A DNA stretch of 38,822 nucleotides from positions 1 to 38,822 of the forward strand of contig JAUIKE010000069.1 of assembly GCA_030430845.1 (NCBI GenBank), written 5' to 3'. How positions within the stretch are numbered: the first letter of the stretch is position 1; the number at the start of each line of letters is the position of its first letter. This document shows, one piece after another, positions 1 through 6,786 of this stretch. Position numbers and translations under genes: made by a program. The notes below the pieces were generated by a model. The model had not been told where the DNA came from. It did no database searches and worked only from the letters and a program-made list of their open reading frames with translations. The stretch is from Bacteroidia bacterium. Its GTDB lineage: Bacteria; Bacteroidota; Bacteroidia; Chitinophagales; Saprospiraceae.

Positions 1-326
1 GTGCTTTTGGGGCCGGAACCGTCTTTGAACAAGGCCGTCCTATCGGAAAAGCTAAATTAAGTCAGATTACGCTTGGATTTCAGTTTGGCGGACAATCCTA
101 CCGGCAAGTAATTTTCTTCGAAACGGACGATGACCTCCAACGGTTCAAGAAAAACAAATTCGAATTTGCCGCTGGAGCTTCGGCTGTCTTGGTAAAGGAA
201 GGCGCCTCCACCAACATAGATTATCACGAGGGAGTAGCCGTTTTCAATATCACAAAGGCCGGGTTGATGTATGAAGCTGCACTTGGTGGGCAGAAGCTAA
301 AATTCAAGCCTTATAGTTCTCGCTAG
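1..326 (+). CDS. SYLF-domain (Ysc84-like) lipid-binding protein, C-terminal part cut by the window edge
   Basis: The frame is open from base 3 to a TAG at 324-326 and gives about 107 residues, beginning AFGAGTVFEQGRPIGKAK and ending GGQKLKFKPYSSR. It is clearly homologous to the complete gene at 1265-1795: the last 50 or so bases before the stop are almost identical and the protein differs at scattered positions. The SYLF (DUF500/Ysc84) family binds phosphoinositides in eukaryotes; the bacterial members are secreted or periplasmic and have no settled role. The 5' end lies outside the window, so whether the gene is intact cannot be judged. Followed by an imperfect hairpin at 337-412. Confidence 0.75.
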   Translation, partial: AFGAGTVFEQGRPIGKAKLSQITLGFQFGGQSYRQVIFFETDDDLQRFKKNKFEFAAGASAVLVKEGASTNIDYHEGVAVFNITKAGLMYEAALGGQKLKFKPYSSR

Positions 327-336
327 TTTAGAATAG

Positions 337-412
337 CCAAACAAGAGTCAGGCGGATCCATAGGTTTTTTAATACCTCATCTTAACCCCAAATTCGCGTG
401 ACTCCTGTTTGG
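337..412. repeat. Imperfect inverted repeat after the first SYLF gene
   Basis: Arms of 14 nt at 337-350 and 399-412 are complementary with a single mismatch that would be a G-U pair in RNA. The 48-nt interior contains a smaller AGGT/ACCT hairpin. It lies 11 nt after the stop of the upstream SYLF gene and 48 nt before the CPBP gene, so it may act as terminator or mRNA-end structure. There is no U-run directly after it. Confidence 0.4.
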
Positions 413-459
413 TAAACAAAGATTATAGGTTTTTCAATTGATTAAAAGATCAAAATACT

Positions 460-1230
460 ATGACTAGCACACAAACCAACGATCAATACAGCCTTCTCAA
501 AATCTTAACGATCTGGGCTTTGGTTGCGGCTCCGATGCCGATCATGGCCTTTGGGATTGCACCAAGTGTTGCCATCGGATCTAAGTTGCACCCACTGGTA
601 ATAGTTTGGTTATTCATGATAGGAGGGATGATTTGGCAATTCATTTTGTCAGTGTGGCTGCTATATTTTGAATTGGATACGTTTACCTGGGCTGCAATTT
701 GTGATCGTATTTGGCTAAAGAAACCACGTGACCCAAAAACAGAGACGACCAGTATAAAGTACTTCTGGTGGTTAATCCCAGCTTTTGCGTTCTACCTTGT
801 AATCGAACAAACTCCGATCATCGATATCATCGGACGGCTCATACTCATCCCATTTCCGATATTAGAATCTTTACCCGAACTAAATCTTGCAGATCTTCCC
901 GCCGAGCAGTTCGTGGGTGATTGGTGGTTGATGGTTATCACGCTAGTGAGTTGCGTCTTTAACTATTTTCTTGGAGAAGAGTTGTTGTTTCGTGGGATTT
1001 TACTGCCCAAAATGCGCGGTGTGTTTGGTCGATGGGATTGGGTTGCTAATTCTGTACTTTTTGGACTCTACCACCTGCACCGGCCACTACAAATGTTGGG
1101 ATTTATAATTGGCGGATTGGCATGGAGCCTTCCATCCAGGTACTTCCACAGTATTTGGTTCGCAATCATTTTACATGGAATCGAGGGCATACCACTAATT
1201 GTGGGTGTACTTACCGTTGTGTCGGGTTAA
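460..1230 (+). CDS. CPBP family intramembrane glutamic endopeptidase (CAAX protease / bacteriocin-processing type)
   Basis: 256 residues with about six to eight hydrophobic helices. The three family motifs are present in order: EExxxR as GEELLFRG with E173, E174 and R178; FxxxH as FGLYH ending at H205; and a late His at H239 in ILHGIEG. These residues form the Rce1-type active site inside the membrane. Bacterial members act in peptide or bacteriocin processing, self-immunity or membrane-protein quality control; no substrate gene is recognisable nearby. The gene stands between two SYLF-domain genes on the same strand, with the next start (1265) 34 nt after its stop, so it could be cotranscribed with the second one. 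Family call is strong; substrate unknown. Confidence 0.85.
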   Translation: MTSTQTNDQYSLLKILTIWALVAAPMPIMAFGIAPSVAIGSKLHPLVIVWLFMIGGMIWQFILSVWLLYFELDTFTWAAICDRIWLKKPRDPKTETTSIKYFWWLIPAFAFYLVIEQTPIIDIIGRLILIPFPILESLPELNLADLPAEQFVGDWWLMVITLVSCVFNYFLGEELLFRGILLPKMRGVFGRWDWVANSVLFGLYHLHRPLQMLGFIIGGLAWSLPSRYFHSIWFAIILHGIEGIPLIVGVLTVVSG

Positions 1231-1264
1231 CAATTTGATATTCATTCACCCAAAATATGTTATT

Positions 1265-1795
1265 ATGAAAACCCAATTAATTTTTTCTTTAGTATTCGGA
1301 TTCGCCCCTTTCTTAATCTACGCCCAATACGGTCCGAGTGCGCTTGAAAAAGCAGAAGCAACCATTGCTGCCTTTAAAGCAAGAAATACAAAGTTTGAGA
1401 CTTTTTTTAAGGAGGCTTATGCCTATGCGGTGTTCCCCTCTGTAAGTAAAGGCGGCGCCGGAATTGGAGGTGCTTTTGGATCTGGAACTGTTTTTGAACA
1501 AGGTCGTCCTATCGGGAAAGCCAAATTAAGTCAGCTTACCATGGGCTTCCAATTGGGTGGACAAGCTTACCGTAAAGTCATTTTCTTTGAAACAAAGGAT
1601 GATCTTCAACGATTCAAGAAAAACAAACTCAAATTTGCCGGTGGAGCTTCGGTTGTATTGGTAAAGCAAGGTGCCTCTGCAAATATAGCCTATCACGAAG
1701 GAGTCGCTGTTTTTTCGATCACAAAGGCTGGATTGATGTATGAAGCTGCACTTGGTGGGCAAAAGCTAAAATTCAAGTCTTGTAAAGACTTGTAA
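1265..1795 (+). CDS. Secreted SYLF-domain (Ysc84-like) protein
   Basis: 176 residues. The frame is open further upstream, but the ATG at 1265 starts a standard signal peptide (MKTQLIFSLVFGFAPFLIYAQ, ending after residue 20) and an earlier start would overlap the CPBP gene, so 1265 is chosen. The mature part carries the SYLF pattern: AYAVFPSVSKGGAGIGGAFGSG, a GxxVFF-like strand and a C-terminal GLMYEAALGGQKLKF. This length is typical of bacterial members, which are exported and of unclear function. A close paralogue ends at 326, just before the CPBP gene; the two copies are most alike at the 3' end, which suggests a recent duplication or gene conversion. Confidence 0.85.
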   Translation: MKTQLIFSLVFGFAPFLIYAQYGPSALEKAEATIAAFKARNTKFETFFKEAYAYAVFPSVSKGGAGIGGAFGSGTVFEQGRPIGKAKLSQLTMGFQLGGQAYRKVIFFETKDDLQRFKKNKLKFAGGASVVLVKQGASANIAYHEGVAVFSITKAGLMYEAALGGQKLKFKSCKDL

Positions 1796-1852
1796 AGAGT
1801 CACATTACGGGATATTATCATCTAAAGAAAAAATTGTAATTCAAAATTAATC

Positions 1853-3310
1853 ATGACAGATCAATTGGTTTTCTCAAGTGCAACTGTAATTGCACAAAAA
1901 ATAAAAAGCAGAGAAATAAGCTGTTTGGACATCGCCAAACAATTTCTATCTCAAATAAAAGTATTCCAACCAAAAATTAATGCAATAAGTGATTTACGAA
2001 CCGAAGCCTCCATACTCAATGAGGCCCGTGAAAAAGATAAATTACTTGAGCAAGGAATCGTTTTAGGCCCTTTGCACGGAGTACCCCTGACTGTTAAGGA
2101 TACTTATAATGTGAAAGGTTTAATTACATCGAATGGCAACTCCCAGCTAAAAAACAATAGGGCTAAAAATGATGCTGAACTAGTTAAGCGGTTAAAAGCA
2201 GCCGGCGCAATAATTATGGGTAAGACCAACCTGGCTTTATTCGCCTTAGATTGGCAGTCTACTAATAAGTGGTTCGGTCAATCGAATAACCCTTATGATT
2301 TGGATCGGGTTGTTGGTGGAAGCTCTGGAGGCTCAGCTGCAGCATTAGCTGCTGGATTTACACCTCTAGAACTCGGAACCGATTCAGGAGGATCTATCCG
2401 GGTTCCAGCCCATTTTTGTGGTGTATGCGGATTACGCACCACAGAATCAGCACTAAGCATACAGGGTAACATGGAGACTCCCGGAGTGATAAAAACAGGT
2501 AGATATTTGACATCAAATGGTCCCTTGGCCAGAAATGTAGATGATTTGTTGTTGATGTTAGAGGTGTTATGGGACGATAAAGAAAGGTTTGTAGAAAACC
2601 CTCCTGTATCGCTGAAGCAATTTTCCCTGAAAGAAAATCATCCACTGAAATTAGCTTATTCCAATACACTGGGTAATGTCCAACTAGATCATGAATATAA
2701 AGTGGTGTACGACCAATTTATTCATAAGCTGGGCCATCAAGCATTCTCTTTGACGAACGATCGTCCCAAATATGATGAAACGGAATTGACTTTATTGTGG
2801 GGTAAAATTGCAGGCTTTGATTTGGCCGCTGCGCTGAAAAAAATTCCATTCAAAAAATGGATCACCTATTTCTTCATCCATCAAAAGTACAAAGACAAAA
2901 AATGGGCTAAAGGTATGGCTCAGGGAGCAGCATTGAATGCACATGCATACACCAAAAGTCTTCTTGAGAAGGATAAAATTGGAAACGAATTCTACAGCTT
3001 CTTTGAGCGATACGATGCATGGATCACACCCGTTTCGGCTGCTCCGGCCTTTAGGCACCAAAAACCGGGTAAACCATTTGACCACAATGGAACGAAACTT
3101 CCATATGCCTCTGCTTTTATTCCATTTAATTTTCCTACAACACTTCCGGGCCACCCGATTGTAGTAATCCCAATTGGTATGACCAAAAGTGGATTGCCGG
3201 TCGGAATACAAATACATGGTAAAAGGTGGCACGATTTTGAGCTGTTACAAGTTGCTAAACGATTAGAGGGACTGACGGATGGCTTCAAGATTCCAAAAAT
3301 GTTTCAATGA
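1853..3310 (+). CDS. Amidase signature (AS) family amidase
   Basis: 485 residues, full length for the family. The Ser-cisSer-Lys triad is readable: K82 in GVPLTVKDTY, cis-Ser S157 in GGSSGGSAAA, and nucleophile S181 in GTDSGGSIR. The spacings 75 and 24 match those of fatty-acid amide hydrolase (K142/S217/S241). No signal peptide, so cytoplasmic. The N-terminal and Gly-Ser-rich core are conserved; the C-terminal third (WITPVSAAPAF, then PTTLPGHPIVVIPIG) is also typical. AS enzymes hydrolyse amides of many kinds. No GatB or GatC gene is adjacent, so a stand-alone amidase is more likely than the GatA subunit of Glu-tRNA amidotransferase. ATG start 57 nt after the SYLF gene; substrate cannot be inferred. 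Confidence 0.9.
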   Translation: MTDQLVFSSATVIAQKIKSREISCLDIAKQFLSQIKVFQPKINAISDLRTEASILNEAREKDKLLEQGIVLGPLHGVPLTVKDTYNVKGLITSNGNSQLKNNRAKNDAELVKRLKAAGAIIMGKTNLALFALDWQSTNKWFGQSNNPYDLDRVVGGSSGGSAAALAAGFTPLELGTDSGGSIRVPAHFCGVCGLRTTESALSIQGNMETPGVIKTGRYLTSNGPLARNVDDLLLMLEVLWDDKERFVENPPVSLKQFSLKENHPLKLAYSNTLGNVQLDHEYKVVYDQFIHKLGHQAFSLTNDRPKYDETELTLLWGKIAGFDLAAALKKIPFKKWITYFFIHQKYKDKKWAKGMAQGAALNAHAYTKSLLEKDKIGNEFYSFFERYDAWITPVSAAPAFRHQKPGKPFDHNGTKLPYASAFIPFNFPTTLPGHPIVVIPIGMTKSGLPVGIQIHGKRWHDFELLQVAKRLEGLTDGFKIPKMFQ

Positions 3311-3384
3311 AAATCAATTAAGGATTCAAGAAGGCTTGTAAGCTTTGAATAGTTTAAATCAGTTCAAAGACTTATGATTAATAG

Positions 3385-3861
3385 ATTCGCACCGCTAAAG
3401 GTGAGGTGTACCAATATGTTGGTGACGAGGTTATTATTGTTTGGCCGGAGGATAAGGCAGGAAGATATTCAAATTGGTTGACCTGCTATGAAGCCATGCG
3501 AGTGGCCTTGGAAAAAAGGAGCCCAGTTTATCAAAAGCGTTACGGCCTGGTTCCTGAGTTCAAAGCCGGTGTGCACGGCGGTTTGGTTATCATTACCGAG
3601 ATAGGCACCTTACAGCGAGCCCATGTATATCACGGAGATGTTTTAAATACGGCTTCCAGGATTCAGTCAAAATGTAACGAGGTCGGTTATGATTTATTAG
3701 TGTCCGAATTCTTGATGTCCGAAGTCCATTTGAGCCGTCGAAAGGAGTTTGAGAAAGTGGGAGTAGTGCCTTTACGTGGAAAGACCGAAGAGGTCATCAT
3801 ATTTGGGTTTGATAAGCGAATCCAGCAAGTAGACGTTAAGGCTTCTTCTGTTTCTTCTTAA
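3385..3861 (+). pseudogene. 5'-truncated class III adenylate/guanylate cyclase fragment
   Basis: The frame opens after a TAG at 3382 and reads about 158 residues. YQYVGDEVIIVW holds the second metal Asp of class III cyclases; FKAGVHGG, YHGDVLNTASRIQ (the Asn/Arg transition-state motif) and a C-terminal GKTEEVIIFGF strand follow. The N-terminal membrane part and the first half of the catalytic domain, including the first metal-binding Asp of the F-x-D-[IL]-x-[GS] motif, are missing. No matching sequence is found in the 70 bases before it; the in-frame GTG at 3406 would start inside a core beta-strand. With one metal Asp absent it cannot be catalytically active by the usual mechanism. Interpreted as a deletion remnant rather than a functional short protein. 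Confidence 0.75.
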
Positions 3862-3952
3862 ACGTATAAATAATGCTTTTGATGGTATAGCAATGTATAC
3901 GCAACTTAAAGACAGACAAGCAGAGTTGTAACCAGTGAAATGCAAAAATGAG

Positions 3953-4621
3953 ATGAGATTTAGAATAGATAAACAAATTAAGAATATAAAATGGAAGTAT
4001 TTAATATCTGAGATTTTATTAATAGTCATAGCGATAAATGTCGGCCTATGGTTTAATAACTTGAACGACCTGAGAAAAGAGAAAAAATTAGAAACCAAAA
4101 TCCTTGGTGAATTTATTATCTCCTTAAAGTCAGACAGAGAAGATATTATTTCAAATATTGAAACCCATGCAAAAGGAATTGAGTCGTGCGAACGATTACT
4201 TACCTTAAATCAGGAACTTATTCGAGCTTCAGATTTTGCGTCAGCTATGAGTTGGTCCTTCCTTATTGCTGATTTATCCAGCTATGAATCGCTAAAATCT
4301 ATTGGTATACAACTTATTAAAAATGACAAAATACGACGAGATCTTACCAAACTATACAATGTTGATTACAAACAAATCATAGAATTTGAAAACAATCATA
4401 AACGAATTTGTTACGAATTTGAAAGTAAAATCGGTGATTTCATTAGTTTCCCAGGGAATGAATACCTGATTTCGGAATCCAATATTATCCAACTCAAACA
4501 GCTTACCTATCTAATCAATAAGTTGAAGTTTTCACATGAAAACATGAAGAGCCTTTATGAAAATCAGATACTGATGAATATTGAAAACTTACTGTTAGAA
4601 ATAAAGAAAGAGGTCAATTAA
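3953..4621 (+). CDS. DUF6090-like single-pass membrane protein
   Basis: 222 residues from the ATG at 3953; an in-frame GTG at 3935 would add six residues. A basic N-terminus is followed by one transmembrane helix (about residues 14-32, EILLIVIAINVGLWFNN), then a mostly helical, charged soluble domain rich in Lys, Glu and Asn. The 'ExLLIVIxIxxxLxxNNxNxxRKxxK' entry is the hallmark of the Bacteroidota family DUF6090, whose members are usually 200-260 residues and have no known function. The gene is AT-rich compared with its neighbours, as is often seen for this family. Its stop is 52 nt from the stop of the convergent gene at 4674. Confidence 0.6.
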   Translation: MRFRIDKQIKNIKWKYLISEILLIVIAINVGLWFNNLNDLRKEKKLETKILGEFIISLKSDREDIISNIETHAKGIESCERLLTLNQELIRASDFASAMSWSFLIADLSSYESLKSIGIQLIKNDKIRRDLTKLYNVDYKQIIEFENNHKRICYEFESKIGDFISFPGNEYLISESNIIQLKQLTYLINKLKFSHENMKSLYENQILMNIENLLLEIKKEVN

Positions 4622-4673
4622 AGCTGGAAGCGCCGATTACTAAGTTACCGTAAGAGGCTATTACACCCGGCTT

Positions 4674-5228
4674 TTATATTACCTTATCCAATCTAAGTTC
4701 TTCTACCTCTTCAACGGTCATGTAGTACTTTTTGATTCTTTGTTTGTACTCCTCGGGCAGTTTGGAATGATCTAAAATGAATTGCTTAGTCGCCACCAGG
4801 TAATCTGCAAAGCCTTTTTTGATGGCAAAAACATCCGCCCGGCGCTCTGTTCCGATTCGATGGTTTTCAAATAGCAGGTATCCCACTGCAAAGCGGATCA
4901 AATTCCAGCCCGATCGGTCGAAATAGTCCATAACATGACCTAATTCATGGGCGAACCACCCGACCAGGACCTCCTCCGGCAGATCTTCCGGTTTAAAATA
5001 CTTTTCCAATTCTATATCATTGCTCAAAGTAACCTGATAAGCTCTTTTTTTCTTATTAAAAAAATGGATATTGCGTACCGGCTGGGCCTGCATATTGGTT
5101 TTGCCCAAGGGTTTTCTGGAAAGGATCACTTTATTCTCGTGTAAGTCTGGAAAACCCTCATGAGCTGTTAAAAAACACTGTTTTATAAAAGAAGAATGGA
5201 TGTTGTCGAATACAACATTGGGATGCAT
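4674..5228 (-). CDS. Putative zinc metallopeptidase with HELGH motif
   Basis: 184 residues without signal peptide or membrane segment. The central AHELGHVMDYF has H94, E95 and H98 of an HExxH zinc site; about 30 residues later TERRADVFAIKKGF supplies E128 and D132, the E-x3-D spacing of gluzincins such as the M48 and M56 groups, where the Glu is the third zinc ligand. Family assignment beyond 'minimal gluzincin-like' is not possible by eye. The sequence before the motif (VTLSNDIELEKYFKPEDLPEEVLVGWFAHE) resembles stand-alone Bacteroidota proteins that check for a released protein's age or act as house-cleaning peptidases, but no function is known. Convergent with the DUF6090-like gene; the small basic gene at 5269-5406 lies just upstream on the same strand, with 40 nt between. 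Confidence 0.55.
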   Translation of the reverse strand: MHPNVVFDNIHSSFIKQCFLTAHEGFPDLHENKVILSRKPLGKTNMQAQPVRNIHFFNKKKRAYQVTLSNDIELEKYFKPEDLPEEVLVGWFAHELGHVMDYFDRSGWNLIRFAVGYLLFENHRIGTERRADVFAIKKGFADYLVATKQFILDHSKLPEEYKQRIKKYYMTVEEVEELRLDKVI

Positions 5229-5268
5229 ATCGATGGCTGTTTGTTTTGATGAAAAACAAAACCATTGC

Positions 5269-5406
5269 CTATTTCTGAAACTTTTTAGGACGAGCCAGTT
5301 TCCGAGTGATAAAACGATACATGGCTTTTAATTTGGTGCGCCGCTGGGAAATATTATTTCGTTCCATTTTTTTGCGACGCCGATTGGCAGCTTTTTTGTT
5401 TTTCAA
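5269..5406 (-). CDS. Small, very basic protein (45 aa) with TTG start
   Basis: Too short for ordinary gene finding. The minus-strand frame runs from a TTG at 5406-5404 to a TAG at 5271-5269 and gives 45 residues, starting LKNKKAANRRRKKMERNN and ending RKLARPKKFQK; about 20 of 45 are Lys or Arg. Codon choice is that of a real gene and the frame is closed by a stop seven codons before the TTG, so only TTG or an internal ATG (residue 14) can start it. Composition resembles small ribosome-associated or RNA-binding proteins of the AURKAIP1/COX24 or THX kind, but no diagnostic motif is seen. It sits between the HELGH gene and a long hairpin (5464-5526) on its 5' side. Confidence 0.5.
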   Translation of the reverse strand: MKNKKAANRRRKKMERNNISQRRTKLKAMYRFITRKLARPKKFQK

Positions 5407-5463
5407 GGATGAATATTTAACTGTTTAATTCAAATGGTAATTTGGCTCACAACGGAGTGATTT

Positions 5464-5526
5464 TTTCATTTGAGTACTTGAGATGGTTGGCCTGTGCAGG
5501 CAACCATCTCAAGTACTCAAATGAAA
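5464..5526. terminator. Long perfect hairpin, 26-bp arms
   Basis: Bases 5464-5489 and 5501-5526 are exact reverse complements. The 11-nt interior adds a further CCTG/CAGG pairing. The left end is flanked by a T-run and the right end by AAATTT, so the structure could terminate transcription in either direction. It lies 68 nt after the stop of the secreted-protein gene (minus strand) and 57 nt before the small basic gene. Confidence 0.7.
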
Positions 5527-5594
5527 TTTATCTTGTGTACATCACTACTTGAATCGTTTAATAATAGGACAACAATTACGGCCCATATGTTCGG

Positions 5595-6227
5595 TCATTT
5601 GTCTTCCTCCTGAGATTTAAAATAATTATATCTTTTTACCAGTGTAATCAAATCATCCCAGGCATACTCTTCCGACTGAATGCCGGCGACTATATCTTTG
5701 CTATCATTGAGAAGATACCAGACCTTGTTGTCGTAGAGCCAGTCATCGTCGCCCCGAAGGTAGGCATACTCATCTTTCCCCTTAAACAAAACGTAGCTGT
5801 AGGCCGGCATCCAGTTACCGTCCAGATCCATAAATGAGTCATTGATATAGTGAAGATAAACCTTGACAGGACCATCTTCCACCACCGGTAAAAGGAATAG
5901 ATCAACCCTGCGGCTGGTGCCTCCGAATACATCCACATATGGGATTTTTATTTTTTTGGGCTCCCAGACCTTACCGTATATAGCGAAGCCTTTTATTTCA
6001 TCGGCCTCGTATTTTTCTTCCTCTTCTTTTCCTTCCGGGTAAAAAGTGATTCTTTTGGCCATTTTATGAGGCATATCAAATTCTAGCATTCCCGAAATGG
6101 TGTCACCTTCGAGGGTAATGATGAAGCTTTCTGTTTTTTGCCCCTTCATACTTTTTTTATACCAATTGGCCTGGGCATTCAAATAAATGCTGCTGCTTAT
6201 AAAAATCAGAAATAGAAAAAATCTCAT
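5595..6227 (-). CDS. Secreted protein of unknown function
   Basis: 210 residues from the ATG at 6227; a GTG seven codons earlier is possible but the ATG gives the cleaner signal peptide (MRFFLFLIFISSSIYLNAQA, cleavage near residue 19). The mature part begins with a charged GQKTESFIITLEGDTISG segment, typical of Bacteroidota proteins that start with a short beta-barrel-like 'xGDTIxGxL' repeat, and goes on with many aromatic and acidic residues (YLRGDDDWLYDNKVWYL). No catalytic motif, lipobox or C-terminal sorting domain is visible. I do not recognise the family. It is preceded by the MITE-like element and followed by the 5464-5526 hairpin, so it is probably a monocistronic unit. Confidence 0.65.
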   Translation of the reverse strand: MRFFLFLIFISSSIYLNAQANWYKKSMKGQKTESFIITLEGDTISGMLEFDMPHKMAKRITFYPEGKEEEEKYEADEIKGFAIYGKVWEPKKIKIPYVDVFGGTSRRVDLFLLPVVEDGPVKVYLHYINDSFMDLDGNWMPAYSYVLFKGKDEYAYLRGDDDWLYDNKVWYLLNDSKDIVAGIQSEEYAWDDLITLVKRYNYFKSQEEDK

Positions 6228-6274
6228 AGATAAACTTTTGTATCGCACTTACTCCTTAGAACGTGTTTAGATGG

Positions 6275-6439
6275 AGAAGTTGTTTAAAGTTATCGTACTT
6301 ACCTGCACGTAAAGCATTATGGCTACTGAACGGCAGCTATTTTTCGTTCTGTAACTTTGGCTACACAACTCAAAATGAGTTTTGTCAGTAGCCATAAGCC
6401 TTCACGCTCGCTTACAGTAGATAACTTTAAACAACTTCT
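6275..6439. mobile_element. MITE-like inverted-repeat element
   Basis: Terminal arms of 20 nt (6275-6294 and 6420-6439) are perfect reverse complements. Complementarity continues inward with small offsets and ends in a second 13-bp pairing (TTATGGCTACTGA against TCAGTAGCCATAA, about 6317-6329 and 6385-6397), leaving a central loop of about 55 nt. The 165-bp unit has no coding capacity. Size and architecture are those of a miniature inverted-repeat element or a large structured RNA. No clear target-site duplication is seen at the edges, so mobility is inferred only from shape. Confidence 0.5.
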
Positions 6440-6786
6440 GAATGTACAAAAATTAAGTGGTTCGGGCAATTATGAAAAAAATTTGGAAAAGGCAAAAAGT
6501 TATTATTCCTAAAGCACTCTCGTTTTTTCCTGCTGAATGATTATTTTACGCCTCAAAGGAAGGTGGAGCTCATTGGAGTTTAATTTTTAACCGCCGAATT
6601 GAAGCAAGCTAAAGCTCGCTTTCCTGGCAAGCTGAAGCTTGCTGTCCGATTAGGCGCTTATTTTTTAAACGCCAATCAGCTCCGCCAAAAAGTTTTGCCT
6701 TTTGAATGATTATTTTTCAACCTTCTTAGGTAATAGGCGAAGACAGCTTTCAAGCTACTTAACACAGAAACGAAAGACAAACTGTA
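6440..6786. other. Non-coding stretch before the FAD/Fe-S dehydrogenase gene
   Basis: No credible open frame. It contains two imperfect copies of a 20-mer beginning CAAGCT (6605-6624 and 6628-6647), two copies of TGAATGATTATTTT about 175 nt apart, and an inverted 11-mer AAAAGGCAAAA/TTTTGCCTTTT that brackets them. Together with the element at 6275-6439 this looks like accumulated repeat debris. No promoter of the TAnnTTTG kind is seen close to the start at 6787. Confidence 0.4.

Noticed and set aside
1199..1264. 22-codon N-terminal extension of the SYLF gene
   Set aside because: Would overlap the CPBP gene and precede a normal signal peptide start.
3772..4098. Minus-strand frame opposite the DUF6090-like gene
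   Set aside because: Antisense shadow; no start context or homology.
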